Shown here one piece after another: positions 7,859 to 16,230 of a DNA stretch of 43,036 bases; position 1 is the stretch's first letter; each line of letters opens with the position of its first letter. Origin of the DNA: Xylanibacillus composti (GTDB lineage Bacteria; Bacillota; Bacilli; Paenibacillales; K13); NCBI RefSeq assembly GCF_018403685.1, contig NZ_BOVK01000058.1, positions 1-43,036 on the forward strand, read 5' to 3'. Made by a program: the position numbers and the translations under genes. The notes under the pieces are model-generated. The model did no database searches and was not told where the DNA came from. It saw only the letters and a program-made list of their open reading frames with translations.

Positions 7859-8025
7859 TCGAGGAGGGCGATAGCGAGGCGAACTATGCTTACTACGCCC
7901 TCCACGAATTACACATATTGCCGCATGACCTGGCCCGCATGAGCCGGCCGGAGAAAGCTGCGATCTACGCCATGATCAAGGTGCGCATTGAGGAGGAGAA
8001 GCGCCGAACCCGGCGCAAGAAATAG
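7436..8025 (+). CDS. tail assembly chaperone, -1 frameshift fusion product (about 196 aa)
   Basis: Long form made if ribosomes slip back one base on A AAA AAC (7849-7855). The zero-frame 140 residues then continue as LIEEGDSEANYAYYALHELH and onward for 56 residues, to a TAG at 8023-8025. The extension has no start codon of its own near its beginning and no ribosome site, but reads as a real protein with a helical, basic end (EEEKRRTRRKK). This is the layout of the lambda G/GT pair, a conserved feature of tailed-phage chaperones just before the tape measure gene. Confidence 0.85.
7849..7903 (+). promoter_or_regulatory. programmed -1 ribosomal frameshift signal
   Basis: The slippery heptamer AAAAAAC spans 7849-7855. 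After a seven-base spacer, GGAGGGCG (7863-7870) pairs perfectly with CGCCCTCC (7896-7903), giving an eight-pair GC-rich stem with a 25-base loop. Spacer length and stem strength match textbook -1 frameshift stimulators. Confidence 0.85.
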
Positions 8026-8073
8026 CGAGGGCAATCATTGCTGTGATTCCTCGTACAGGAAAGGGGGAACAAG

Positions 8074-10629
8074 ATGGCCACCGTATCGAGCACGCTGCAA
8101 ATATTTGACGCCATGACGAGGCCATTGCAAAACATCACGCAGGCGATGAACATCATGATTGGATCGATGCAGCATTTGCAGCAAGCAGTAGGAGCAGACA
8201 ACAAGTTGGGCGCTGCTTTTGATGCTGCGAAGGAGAAAATTGCGGACGCCGAGGCTGAGCTGAAAATGCTGGCTGCCCCGATCAATGAGGCGGTGCAAGC
8301 CCAGCAAACGCTTAATGATACCATTGCCGCGCAGCCACAGCCGCCAACATGGCAAAGCGCGTTGTCAATGGAAGTTTTCCAGACCACGGGCATGGACCGC
8401 ATGACGCAAGAGATTGATGCGGCGAAGGCTGCACTGAATGCATTAAATCAGGCCCAGCAGCAAGTGGCGTCTACAGATATGTCGTTTCTGCCACCCCAGG
8501 CAATTCGAGACATCAATGCACTGGAACAGCGTGTGATGGGTCTTCGCGGCGCTCTGCAGCAGGCCGAGGATGCGAAACAGAATCTTTCAGTTGATGCTCC
8601 TCCGCAGGCATTTGATCGGATCAATGACTCCATTGAAAAAATCAGAAACGAGTTGCTTGACGCAAAGCGCGCCCAGGATGATATGAACGCCGCCATGCAA
8701 GCCGGTGACCTTTCCGGTGTGAACAATGCTTACCAGCGGCTTAATGCACACGTCGAAAAGACCGAGCGGGCTGTCAGAGATAACGTCCGGGAGCAGCAAA
8801 GGTTTAATGACGAGCTGGAGAAAGGCGACAAAAATGCTAACTCTCTGCTTAAAACCGTCGCCGGGTTTGTCGGTGCTTACGTTGGCTTCCGAGCGATCAC
8901 AGGGTTCCTAAAAGAATCCCATAGCGCTGCCAACGAACAGATTCGAGCCGAACAGCGCCTGCAGTCGATCATGAGTCAGATCAGTGGTATGACGCAGGAT
9001 GGGATTGACCATGTAAAAAATTATGCCAAGGAGTTGGAGGCGGCGACAGGTGTAGCAGCCAGTGTAGGCATCTTTGGTCAGAGCCAGTTGGCGCAGTACG
9101 TGTATGACCCGGATAATATTAAAAATATGACAAAGGCCATGTACGACCTGGCCACAGAAACATACGGCGTCGGTTTTTCACAAGATCAACTCATGCAGAC
9201 GTCTAATCTCATGGGTAAGGTTATGATGGGTGATATTAATGCGCTGTCTCGTAACGGTTTCCGGATTGACGCAATTTTTGATGAAGCTCAGCAGCAGCTG
9301 TTAAAGACAGGCACCGAAGCTGAACGAGCGGCACTGGTCATCGAGATGATAGAAGAAAACTTGGATGGTTTGTCTGAGGCGATGCGGAACACGCCGGAGG
9401 GTGCGGTCAATGCGTTGGCTAATGCCTGGGGATCGGTGCAGGAGAAAATCGGTTACGGCGTCATGCCGCTCATCATGCAATTCGCAGACTTTGTTACAGC
9501 GAACATGCCTGTAATTGAGGCTATCTTTTTGAATGCATTCGGGAACTTGATCACCGGTATGCAAACCGTCATGACGCTGGCCATGAGCACCGCGACTTTC
9601 TTTATCGAGAACTGGTCATGGATCGCTCCGATCATTTGGGGGATCGTGGCGGCTACGACTGCTTGGTTTATTGCCAGCCAGCGACAAGTGATCGTGACGG
9701 CAGCACTTGCTACATGGCAAGGCATCTTGGCGGCAAAAATGGCGATCGCTAAAGTAGCTATTTTTGCGAAGACCGTGGCAACCTTCGGTTTGGCGACAGC
9801 TTGGCGAACGCTCAATGCGGCCATGAAGGCAAATGTTATTATATTTGTCATTTCTGCCGTAGTGGGATTGATCACCTGGTTGGTACGTCTATGGAAAACT
9901 AACGATAACTTTGCAGCAGGTTTGATGAGAGCGTGGAACAGTATTCTCAATTTTTTCGACCGGATTCCCGGTTACTTCTGGCAGTTGGTAGAGTGGCTGA
10001 TGGTGCCGTTTGAATGGTGGGCAAAGTCTGTCGGTAAAATCTATGACACAGTAATAAACGGCATCATTTCGGGAATTAATAGCGTTCTCTCCATTATCAA
10101 CAAAGTAACAGGATCATCTTACGAAATCGCCGCTGAATTCAGCTTTGAAAATATCGCAGCCGGCATGAAGGAATATGCGGAAATCAAGAAAGACGACGCA
10201 TTTTCTCGTGCTGCGGAGAAGGCAGCAGAGCGTGAGCAGAAAGTACTGGACATGCTCGACAATCGGGCCGCGAAGCGTGAGCGGGAAGAAAAAGAACGGG
10301 AAGAGATGTTCGCGATGCCTGAACTCTATGGTGCCGACGGCATGCCGACCGGGGCCTGGGATGTTCCAGATGAGCCGCTCAAGGAAATTAACAAAGTAGG
10401 TGAAGTCGGCAAGATCCAAGATACCGTGGATATTTCGAACGAGGACCTGAAGGTGTTGCGTGATCTGGCCGAAATGCGTAACATTCAAAATTTTGTCACC
10501 CTTACTCCTACTGTGCAGATGACCACAGGAGACATCATGAATTCGGTGTCTGCTGAGGAAATCATCCGGCAGATTGAAGATGCTTTGGAAGCAGAGTTTG
10601 CATCCTCAGCTGAGCAGTTTTTCGAGTGA
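8074..10629 (+). CDS. tail tape measure protein, XkdO type (851 aa)
   Basis: Sets tail length and probably helps DNA ejection. Residues 1-260 are long Gln/Ala-rich helices and coiled coil (for example QQAVGADNKLGAAFDAAKEK and AHVEKTERAVRDNVREQQRF). About 265-460 is the conserved tape-measure core (FVGAYVGFRAITGFLKESHS, GQSQLAQYVYDPDNIKNMTK). About 480-620 contains several hydrophobic membrane-like segments (FADFVTANMPVIEAIFLNAF, VIIFVISAVVGLITWLV). The C-terminus is charged. No lytic transglycosylase or peptidase domain is visible. The start follows AAAGGGGGAAC. Confidence 0.9.
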   Translation: MATVSSTLQIFDAMTRPLQNITQAMNIMIGSMQHLQQAVGADNKLGAAFDAAKEKIADAEAELKMLAAPINEAVQAQQTLNDTIAAQPQPPTWQSALSMEVFQTTGMDRMTQEIDAAKAALNALNQAQQQVASTDMSFLPPQAIRDINALEQRVMGLRGALQQAEDAKQNLSVDAPPQAFDRINDSIEKIRNELLDAKRAQDDMNAAMQAGDLSGVNNAYQRLNAHVEKTERAVRDNVREQQRFNDELEKGDKNANSLLKTVAGFVGAYVGFRAITGFLKESHSAANEQIRAEQRLQSIMSQISGMTQDGIDHVKNYAKELEAATGVAASVGIFGQSQLAQYVYDPDNIKNMTKAMYDLATETYGVGFSQDQLMQTSNLMGKVMMGDINALSRNGFRIDAIFDEAQQQLLKTGTEAERAALVIEMIEENLDGLSEAMRNTPEGAVNALANAWGSVQEKIGYGVMPLIMQFADFVTANMPVIEAIFLNAFGNLITGMQTVMTLAMSTATFFIENWSWIAPIIWGIVAATTAWFIASQRQVIVTAALATWQGILAAKMAIAKVAIFAKTVATFGLATAWRTLNAAMKANVIIFVISAVVGLITWLVRLWKTNDNFAAGLMRAWNSILNFFDRIPGYFWQLVEWLMVPFEWWAKSVGKIYDTVINGIISGINSVLSIINKVTGSSYEIAAEFSFENIAAGMKEYAEIKKDDAFSRAAEKAAEREQKVLDMLDNRAAKREREEKEREEMFAMPELYGADGMPTGAWDVPDEPLKEINKVGEVGKIQDTVDISNEDLKVLRDLAEMRNIQNFVTLTPTVQMTTGDIMNSVSAEEIIRQIEDALEAEFASSAEQFFE

Positions 10630-10655
10630 CCACTTTCCCTCTATTTGGTATACTA
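10626..10655 (+). promoter_or_regulatory. candidate promoter of an accessory (moron-like) gene
   Basis: TATACT at 10650-10655 is preceded by TGG, an extended -10. GTGACC at 10626-10631 is an acceptable -35 at 18-base spacing. It lies at the end of the tape measure gene, just upstream of a secreted-protein gene that also has its own terminator. Confidence 0.6.
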
Positions 10656-10678
10656 ATTGAAAAGTTGGAGGTGGTCAC

Positions 10679-11398
10679 TTGAAACGATTGCGAGATTTGA
10701 TTACGGGAGCAGTGATCGGTGCTCTGCTGGTCACAGGCGCGACCGCAGGATATGCGGCTGTGAAGCAATATGTTCTGACAGATGCGCCGTATCCGATCAT
10801 TGTCAACGGCGTGGAATATAAAGATGCTGAGAGACCGATTCTCAACCTAGAAGGCAGCACTTACGTCCCGTTGGCCAAGCTGGGGGATCTGACTGGCGTG
10901 GATTATACGTGGAATGCGGAGCTGCATCGGGTAGAGATCAACACCGGCAGCGGATCACAACCAAACCAAACGTCCCCATCTCCACCTGTAAGCGGCACGC
11001 CGGGTGCGAAATTTGAGCCCGCAGATCAGCCAACGGGCGGTACTTATTTCGGTTACAGGGACGAGGATGATCCGGCTTATGAACGAGCATTAATTATGGG
11101 ATACGAAATCCCTCCTTTATTGAGTGAAGGATGGATATCTTCAACGATGCTATCAAGGATTCACGGAATTTTCTATCCCAGTGATTTTGATGCTCCGAGG
11201 GGAACTCTCATTCTCGCAACGGATAGTATACTCGATCCATATGAACTGATTCGATTGCAACTTCCCGAAAGTTACTCTGACGAAACAAATTTTGATCACG
11301 AAGATAAAGGTATTAGGATGAAAAGATTTAACGGCACTTGGTTTTTTCAAATAAAAGACCTTGAACATGCCGACGTAATTCCAGAAGATATAAAATAA
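10679..11398 (+). CDS. secreted protein with copper-amine-oxidase-like stalk domain, phage accessory gene (239 aa)
   Basis: TTG start after GGAGGTGG. Residues 1-27 are a signal peptide (KRLRDLITGAVIGALLVTGA). Residues about 38-80 are a copper-amine-oxidase N-terminal-like module (IIVNGVEYKDAERPILNLEG, YVPLAKLGDLTGVDYTWN), a surface stalk in Paenibacillus and unrelated to oxidase activity. A Ser/Pro-rich linker follows, then a domain I do not recognise, encoded by visibly more AT-rich DNA from about 11040. The gene lies between tape measure and XkdP, where PBSX has nothing. With its own promoter and terminator it looks like a moron expressed in the lysogen. Confidence 0.75.
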   Translation: MKRLRDLITGAVIGALLVTGATAGYAAVKQYVLTDAPYPIIVNGVEYKDAERPILNLEGSTYVPLAKLGDLTGVDYTWNAELHRVEINTGSGSQPNQTSPSPPVSGTPGAKFEPADQPTGGTYFGYRDEDDPAYERALIMGYEIPPLLSEGWISSTMLSRIHGIFYPSDFDAPRGTLILATDSILDPYELIRLQLPESYSDETNFDHEDKGIRMKRFNGTWFFQIKDLEHADVIPEDIK

Positions 11399-11410
11399 TC
11401 TTAATGAAGG

Positions 11411-11436
11411 CGTCCCTGAATCAGGGGCGTTTTTTT
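11411..11436 (+). terminator. rho-independent terminator of the accessory gene
   Basis: CGTCCCTG (11411-11418) pairs with CAGGGGCG (11422-11429) with one wobble and a three-base loop, followed by seven T residues. It closes the accessory cassette before the XkdP gene. Confidence 0.85.
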
Positions 11437-11452
11437 ATGGGGTGGAATTGCA

Positions 11453-12184
11453 ATGAGTGAAAACCATTCAATACTTTTAAGTTTCAATAACAAAGCTGAA
11501 AATCTACGGATACCTGTGCTGCCGGACAAAATTGACTTCGGAGAAAAAGGTAAGATTCGTACATTCGATATGGTCGGAAATGTAGGTCATAGCGAAGAAG
11601 CCCGGGCTCTCGGTTTTAATCAAGCCAATGTATACCAGGGGCGGGAGCTTACATCCGTATCATTTTCAAGCTTTTTTCCTGGGGAGTCATATAAAGAGGC
11701 GAGAAGAATTCAACAATATAACGGCGCTAAAGAAGCCGTAGAACAGATTCAGTACTGGATGAGTCGGAAAGAACCAAAGAGATTCACATATGAGGGGAGT
11801 AAATATGGACATGAGCGTGACACTTTTTTTATCACCTTCCCCGTCTCCATCGAATCTTTCAATTGGGGGCCGAGAGCCGGCAGCGACGACATCGAATACA
11901 GCATCACCTTGCGGCGTTACGAGTTTTATGCTGCGCGGAAGGCCACAATCGTGACGGACGCGAATGGGAACCAGAAGATCGTACTCGGGGCGAAACCTCG
12001 TCTGGACGAACGCGTGCGACCGGATTCGGTTGAGCTGCAGCCAGGAGAGAATCTGGTGATATTGGCAAAAAGATGGCTCGGAGATACCGGGCGCTATCGT
12101 GAGATCATGGAGCTTAACGGGATCACCGCCGCGCAAGCTAAGAATTTGACAGTAGGCATGGTCATCCGGCTGCCGCAGGATTAA
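11453..12184 (+). CDS. LysM baseplate protein, XkdP type (243 aa)
   Basis: Baseplate or tail-hub protein of the XkdP/YqbP group. The N-terminal part resembles a tube-initiator domain (LRIPVLPDKIDFGEKGKIRT, SSFFPGESYKEARRIQQYNG, ITFPVSIESFNWGPRAGSDD). The last roughly 55 residues form a LysM module (VELQPGENLVILAKRWLGDT then GMVIRLPQ) expected to bind peptidoglycan. 243 residues is normal. The ATG follows GGGGTGG. It would be downstream of the accessory cassette terminator, so it must be reached by read-through or antitermination of the late transcript. Confidence 0.88.
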   Translation: MSENHSILLSFNNKAENLRIPVLPDKIDFGEKGKIRTFDMVGNVGHSEEARALGFNQANVYQGRELTSVSFSSFFPGESYKEARRIQQYNGAKEAVEQIQYWMSRKEPKRFTYEGSKYGHERDTFFITFPVSIESFNWGPRAGSDDIEYSITLRRYEFYAARKATIVTDANGNQKIVLGAKPRLDERVRPDSVELQPGENLVILAKRWLGDTGRYREIMELNGITAAQAKNLTVGMVIRLPQD

Positions 12185-12217
12185 GAAAAAAATGTACTCT
12201 CAATGCCTCGCTTTGTG

Positions 12218-12245
12218 TATAATAAAAACGAAACAAATGTTCTTG
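12218..12245 (+). promoter_or_regulatory. candidate promoter with LexA-like box
   Basis: A perfect TATAAT lies at 12218-12223, with no clear -35. Just downstream, AAACAAATGTTC at 12231-12242 resembles the Bacillus LexA box (CGAAC-N4-GTTCG), with the left half-site weaker. The position overlaps the expected transcription start of the next small gene. Confidence 0.45.
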
Positions 12246-12269
12246 TTTTAAGAATGAGAGGTGAATGAA

Positions 12270-12446
12270 ATGGAAGAACAACAAATCCGAGAAATCATAC
12301 GTGAAGAACTGGCCGAATTCAAAAAAACGATCCAGCCAATTATCACGTTGAATCCAACAGTTCAATTCTGTGATGTCGATGCTGATACCGATCAACTCGT
12401 TAAAATGTTGAGAGACAAAAGAATCCCTGACAAACCTTGGGGTTAA
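12270..12446 (+). CDS. small acidic phage accessory protein (58 aa)
   Basis: The frame is open from GTG 12261, but ATG 12270 has better spacing from GAGAGGTG (12256-12263). The 58-residue product starts MEEQQIREIIREELAEFKKT, a charged helix, and ends RDKRIPDKPWG. No family recognised. It has its own TATAAT promoter and converges with the DUF6173-like gene: the two stop codons share the TTAA at 12443-12446. This pair interrupts the XkdP-XkdQ junction. Confidence 0.6.
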   Translation: MEEQQIREIIREELAEFKKTIQPIITLNPTVQFCDVDADTDQLVKMLRDKRIPDKPWG

Positions 12447-12811
12447 TTATCTTCTTGGATGTACCCAATGCGACGAGCCGGTTTGTTAGGATCCTTCTTT
12501 GGCACAGAAGTGAGTAAAAAACTGAGCTGGTTGATATGCTGGATTAGTTCGCTTTGTACTCCGTTAACATATCCATAAAAATGGATCAGGCTTGGATTGC
12601 TGTAACCCAACGCTGTTACATGCATCACAACTGATTGTCCAAATGCTGCTAATTGTACGGCAACTTCAAGGTCATCATCGAGTTCAGATTCAAATTCTCT
12701 AATTGATTCCATGATAATCTCATATTGTCGATCAGCCAAGTGATAATTTCGATTATCGATGTTAACTTTTATAGAATCTAACGAATTCCAATTTGAAGGC
12801 GATTTAGTCAT
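12443..12811 (-). CDS. DUF6173-like phage accessory protein (122 aa)
   Basis: A minus-strand gene inside an otherwise plus-strand tail operon. The product has an N-terminal polar part (TKSPSNWNSLDSIKVNIDNR), a helical acidic middle (EFESELDDDLEVAVQLAAFG) and a conserved-looking end (QLSFLLTSVPKKDPNKPARR followed by IGYI), which I recognise as the DUF6173 pattern found in Bacilli prophages; function unknown. The start has the ribosome site AGGAGAGGAAG. Opposite orientation means it cannot be made from the late transcript, so it is probably expressed in the lysogen. Confidence 0.7.
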   Translation of the reverse strand: MTKSPSNWNSLDSIKVNIDNRNYHLADRQYEIIMESIREFESELDDDLEVAVQLAAFGQSVVMHVTALGYSNPSLIHFYGYVNGVQSELIQHINQLSFLLTSVPKKDPNKPARRIGYIQEDN

Positions 12812-12905
12812 ATTACACTTCCTCTCCTAAAAAGAATAGTAAGTCTCGTAATTCCATAATTCGACAAGTAAGGTTCTAAGTCCTACCGAAAAGGGGGCTT
12901 TTTTT

Positions 12906-13871
12906 ATGCTCGAAATCATAATCGACAACCGTGATGGGAACGTGTGGAATGTCGCAGAAATCTGTTCCGGATTAAGTTGGAAGACTAGCCGGATTGGGCG
13001 CGCTGGTTCGTGTGAAATCACGCTGATCAAAAACGCCGTGTTTCAGGAAAAAAATTTCAACTACAATAACGGAGATATTCTGAGCGTTCGACATGGGCAG
13101 CACAAGATGTTTTACGGATATATCTTCAGCGTTGACTCACACCACGACAAAACGGTCAAAATTACAGCGTACGATCAACTTCGCTATTTGATGGCGAACG
13201 ACAGTGGTGTATTCGAGGGGGCTACAGCAACGGAGATCATCCGGAAGTTCGCGGGTGATTTCCAGCTCACGATTGGTGAACTGGCTGATACGCGATATAA
13301 GATGGACCTGGTTGAGTCCGACAAGCGACTTATGGATATTATCACTACTGCATTAGACAAAACCATGATGGCCGATTACGGCCTTTTTGTGTTGTATGAC
13401 GACTACGGTCAACTCACATTACGTAATACGCAGCAAATGATCGTGAACCTGTCCGTGGGGGATAGTAGCCTACTGCTTGGTTACAGCCTCAAATCCAGCA
13501 TAGACAACGACACCTACAACCAAGTAAAGGTTGTACAGGATAACGAGAACACCGGGCGGCGTGATGTGTACATCGAACGTGATAGTGCGAACATCGCCAA
13601 GTGGGGATTGCTCCAGTTGTATCAGGTCGCGGATAGAAACATGAATCAAGCGCAGATTGAACAGGCGATGCGCAACCTGTTGTTGCTTAAAAATCAGGAG
13701 GAGCGAAAGCTCAGGCTGGATGCGTTAGGTGATATTCGTGTACGAGCTGGCTGCTATTTGAATGTGATGATCGAAGAATTCGGCTTCAATCAAAACGTAC
13801 TTGTGGACGAGTGTACACACAAGTTTGATGGTCATGTACACACAATGCAATTGGAGGTGCGCGGAATATGA
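12906..13871 (+). CDS. baseplate hub protein, XkdQ/YqbQ type (321 aa)
   Basis: Baseplate hub or spike-associated protein related to the late-control gpD group. Signatures are LEIIIDNRDGNVWNVAEICS at the start, SCEITLIKNAVF, the DILSVRHGQHKMFYGYIFSV strand pair, AYDQLRYLMANDSGVFEGAT and a closing FDGHVHTMQLEVRG. 321 residues matches XkdQ. The ribosome site is AAAAGGGGGC. It overlaps the next gene by four bases. Confidence 0.88.
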   Translation: MLEIIIDNRDGNVWNVAEICSGLSWKTSRIGRAGSCEITLIKNAVFQEKNFNYNNGDILSVRHGQHKMFYGYIFSVDSHHDKTVKITAYDQLRYLMANDSGVFEGATATEIIRKFAGDFQLTIGELADTRYKMDLVESDKRLMDIITTALDKTMMADYGLFVLYDDYGQLTLRNTQQMIVNLSVGDSSLLLGYSLKSSIDNDTYNQVKVVQDNENTGRRDVYIERDSANIAKWGLLQLYQVADRNMNQAQIEQAMRNLLLLKNQEERKLRLDALGDIRVRAGCYLNVMIEEFGFNQNVLVDECTHKFDGHVHTMQLEVRGI

Positions 13872-14209
13872 GCCTACTCAACACAATCAAAAAGGCAAGT
13901 GTAGGCGCTGTGAACGCCGGGAACCCGGTGAATGTCCTTTTTGGAACAGTGACAGATGCAAATCCACTTGCCGTACAGATTGACCAGAAAACCACGCTTT
14001 CGCAAAGATTTTTGGTCGTGCCGGAATCAATTACTCGGTTGGAGATCTCCCTGCAGCACGTTCATGAATATTCCGGCGGCGGAACAACGGAGACTGCTTT
14101 GAACGCCCCTGTGGTGATACGGCGCGGGCTCGCTGTTGGAGACAAGGTATTGCTGCTCCGCATGCAGGGCGGACAATCTTATGTCGTTCTGGACAGGGTG
14201 GTGAGTTGA
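13868..14209 (+). CDS. DUF2577 baseplate protein, XkdR/YqbR type (113 aa)
   Basis: Small baseplate protein. It begins SLLNTIKKASVGAVNAGNPV and has LFGTVTDANPLAVQIDQKTT, LSQRFLVVPESITRLEISL and a final GDKVLLLRMQGGQSYVVLDR. This is the DUF2577 pattern: a beta-barrel spike-base-like fold with a highly conserved VLLLR-x2-GGQxYxVLD end. It is overlapped by both neighbours. Order Q-R-S-T agrees with PBSX. Confidence 0.88.
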   Translation: MSLLNTIKKASVGAVNAGNPVNVLFGTVTDANPLAVQIDQKTTLSQRFLVVPESITRLEISLQHVHEYSGGGTTETALNAPVVIRRGLAVGDKVLLLRMQGGQSYVVLDRVVS

Positions 14210-14577
14210 TGCTGCCACAAGGTTTTGTGCGGGAAGCGGAAGAAGAGCAGCAGCCAAGTCGGACGTATCGGATGGATCTGCAGCGCGGTCGGATCGTGGG
14301 AATAACGGATGGGGTCGAGGCTATTCGTCAGGCAGTATATAAGATTTTGCTCACGACCCGCTATGTTCGCGAGATCTACAGCACCTCTTATGGCGCTGTG
14401 ATCGAGATCGGCGGGGGAACTGGACTGGAACAAGCTATCTCTGAAGCGCTGCTACAGGACGAGAGGATTGCTGCAATCGAAAATTTTCGAACGACGATCG
14501 ACCGTGAAGCCGTACTGGCGGAATTCACGGTCGTTTCAATTTTTGGCCGGTTCGGCGTATCCCAGGAGGTGGGATGA
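14209..14577 (+). CDS. DUF2634 / gp25-like baseplate wedge protein, XkdS type (122 aa)
   Basis: Baseplate wedge protein related to T4 gp25. ATG 14209 is preferred over TTG 14206 from spacing to GGGTGGTGA. Typical segments are SRTYRMDLQRGRIVGITDGV, EAIRQAVYKILLTTRYVREI, YSTSYGAVIEIGGG and EDERIAAIENF-like residues. Despite the gp25 'lysozyme-like' family name it is structural. Its stop overlaps the start of the baseplate J gene. Confidence 0.88.
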   Translation: MLPQGFVREAEEEQQPSRTYRMDLQRGRIVGITDGVEAIRQAVYKILLTTRYVREIYSTSYGAVIEIGGGTGLEQAISEALLQDERIAAIENFRTTIDREAVLAEFTVVSIFGRFGVSQEVG

Positions 14578-15653
14578 TGTACGAGCATATGACGTTTGAG
14601 CATATCCTTCAGCGTATGCTATCTCGGGTGCCGAACGATATCGATAAGCGGGAAGGCAGCATCATTTACGATGCGCTAGCGCCAGCCGCATTCGAACTGG
14701 CGCAGATGTACATGGAATTAAACCTGATTATGGATTTGTCGTTTGTCGACACGGCAAGCGGCGATTATCTTACCCGGCTGACTGCCCAAGTTGGTGTCAA
14801 CCGGCGACCGGCTACAAGAGCGCTGCGGCGCGGGATATTCGTCGGTCAAAACTCTGCACCCATTGATGTACCGATCGGTAACCGTTTTTCGATCGCGGGA
14901 GTGGCGTATACAGTCCTCTCTCGGGAGATGTTTGGGCAATATGTGCTTGAATGCGAGCAGCCTGGCGTCATCGGTAACCAGTATTTCGGTGTGATGTTGC
15001 CAGTAGATTACGTGACGGGCCTGGTGCGAGCTGAACTGACCGAAGTATTGGTACCAGGAGAGGATGAGGAGGCGGATGAGGTCCTTCGTCAGCGCTACTA
15101 TGAGGAAGTTAACAACCCGCCATTTGGCGGCAACGTAGCACAATATAAGCAGATAGTAAACGCTATCGACGGTGTGGGAGCGACAAAGGTATTTCCGACG
15201 TGGCAGGGGGGCGGGACCGCCAAATGTACAATCATTGCAGCAGATTGGTCCGTACCTAGCCCACAACTGCTCGACGAGGTGCAAGAGATCATTGATCCGA
15301 CTCCGCAGGGTAAGGGGCTTGGGCAAGCTCCAATCGGACATGAGGTGACCATCGCCGGCGTCACCGAGCATACTATCAGTATCGAGACGACGCTGTCGCT
15401 AGCTAGCGATATGACGCCCGGACAAGTACAAGCCGATGTCGAGGAAGTCATCGCTGCCTACCTGTTGGAGCTGCGCCAGAACTGGGCGCAACAGCAGCAA
15501 CTCATTGTCCGGACTGCGCAGATCGACGCGCGCATCCTGACGGTTCCAGGGGTTGAAGACGTAGAGGGCACTGAAATTAATGGTGACGCTGCGAATTTGA
15601 CGCTCGGCGAGGATGAAATTCCAATGATGGGGTCGGTGGTTATCCATGGCTGA
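14577..15653 (+). CDS. baseplate J-like protein, XkdT type (358 aa)
   Basis: Baseplate wedge component. Two adjacent ATGs (14574, 14577) are possible; the second has the better six-base spacing from AGGAGGT. Hallmarks are the N-terminal RMLSRVPNDIDKREGSIIYD, the GDYLTRLTAQVGVNRRPATR segment, RQRYYEEVNNPPFGGNVAQY (the baseplate-J core) and the C-terminal beta-rich part. About 358 residues fits XkdT. It overlaps the YmfQ gene by eight bases. Confidence 0.92.
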   Translation: MYEHMTFEHILQRMLSRVPNDIDKREGSIIYDALAPAAFELAQMYMELNLIMDLSFVDTASGDYLTRLTAQVGVNRRPATRALRRGIFVGQNSAPIDVPIGNRFSIAGVAYTVLSREMFGQYVLECEQPGVIGNQYFGVMLPVDYVTGLVRAELTEVLVPGEDEEADEVLRQRYYEEVNNPPFGGNVAQYKQIVNAIDGVGATKVFPTWQGGGTAKCTIIAADWSVPSPQLLDEVQEIIDPTPQGKGLGQAPIGHEVTIAGVTEHTISIETTLSLASDMTPGQVQADVEEVIAAYLLELRQNWAQQQQLIVRTAQIDARILTVPGVEDVEGTEINGDAANLTLGEDEIPMMGSVVIHG

Positions 15654-16230
15654 GCGCATTATGCAGCACTTGCCTGACTACTACCGAGTGATTGAGGATT
15701 TCAAGGAATTGGACCATACCGAGACGATTGAACTGGATCTGCTGCAGGGTGCGGTGAACCAGCTGTTTAACGATCAATTCGTCATGACGTCTAACCTGCA
15801 GGCGATCCGTCGACGCGAGCAGATGCTGGGCATTCAGGCAGACGCGAACACTGAGCCGTTAGAGTTCCGCAAACGCCGCATCCTGAACCGCTACCAAACG
15901 AAGCCGCCGTTCACGGTCCGGTACCTGCAGCAGCAGCTCGACAGGCTGGTTGGCCCCGGTATGACGATTGTGAGTGTGGATGTGCAAAATTTTGTGCTCT
16001 ATGTGACCACGAACATCGAGACGGCCAGCGTCTTTCGAGAGGTCCAGCGCACGATCGGGACAGTCAAGCCAGCTAATATGGTGTATCAGCAAAACACGTC
16101 CATTGAAGAGAAGATCGGCGTGGAAGAGAAGATATCGAGGCGGGAGATCACTTGGAATTACAAGCTTGGTTCATGGAAGCTTGGTCAAAAACCATTCGCC
16201 AGCTTGGGACCGGAGGTGCCTGTTGAATGA
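15646..16230 (+). CDS. YmfQ/DUF2313 baseplate protein, XkdU type (194 aa)
   Basis: Baseplate protein of the YmfQ group, thought to connect wedge and fibre. It begins AERIMQHLPDYYRVIEDFKE and has REQMLGIQADANTEPLEFRK and RRILNRYQTKPPFTVRYLQQ, the diagnostic core. The C-terminal 35 residues (NTSIEEKIGVEEKISRREIT) form an extension toward the fibre. The gene overlaps its neighbours on both sides. Confidence 0.88.
   Translation: MAERIMQHLPDYYRVIEDFKELDHTETIELDLLQGAVNQLFNDQFVMTSNLQAIRRREQMLGIQADANTEPLEFRKRRILNRYQTKPPFTVRYLQQQLDRLVGPGMTIVSVDVQNFVLYVTTNIETASVFREVQRTIGTVKPANMVYQQNTSIEEKIGVEEKISRREITWNYKLGSWKLGQKPFASLGPEVPVE

Noticed and set aside
8448-9950. Minus-strand open frames inside the tape measure gene
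   Set aside because: Shadows of a well-supported gene, without starts or domains.
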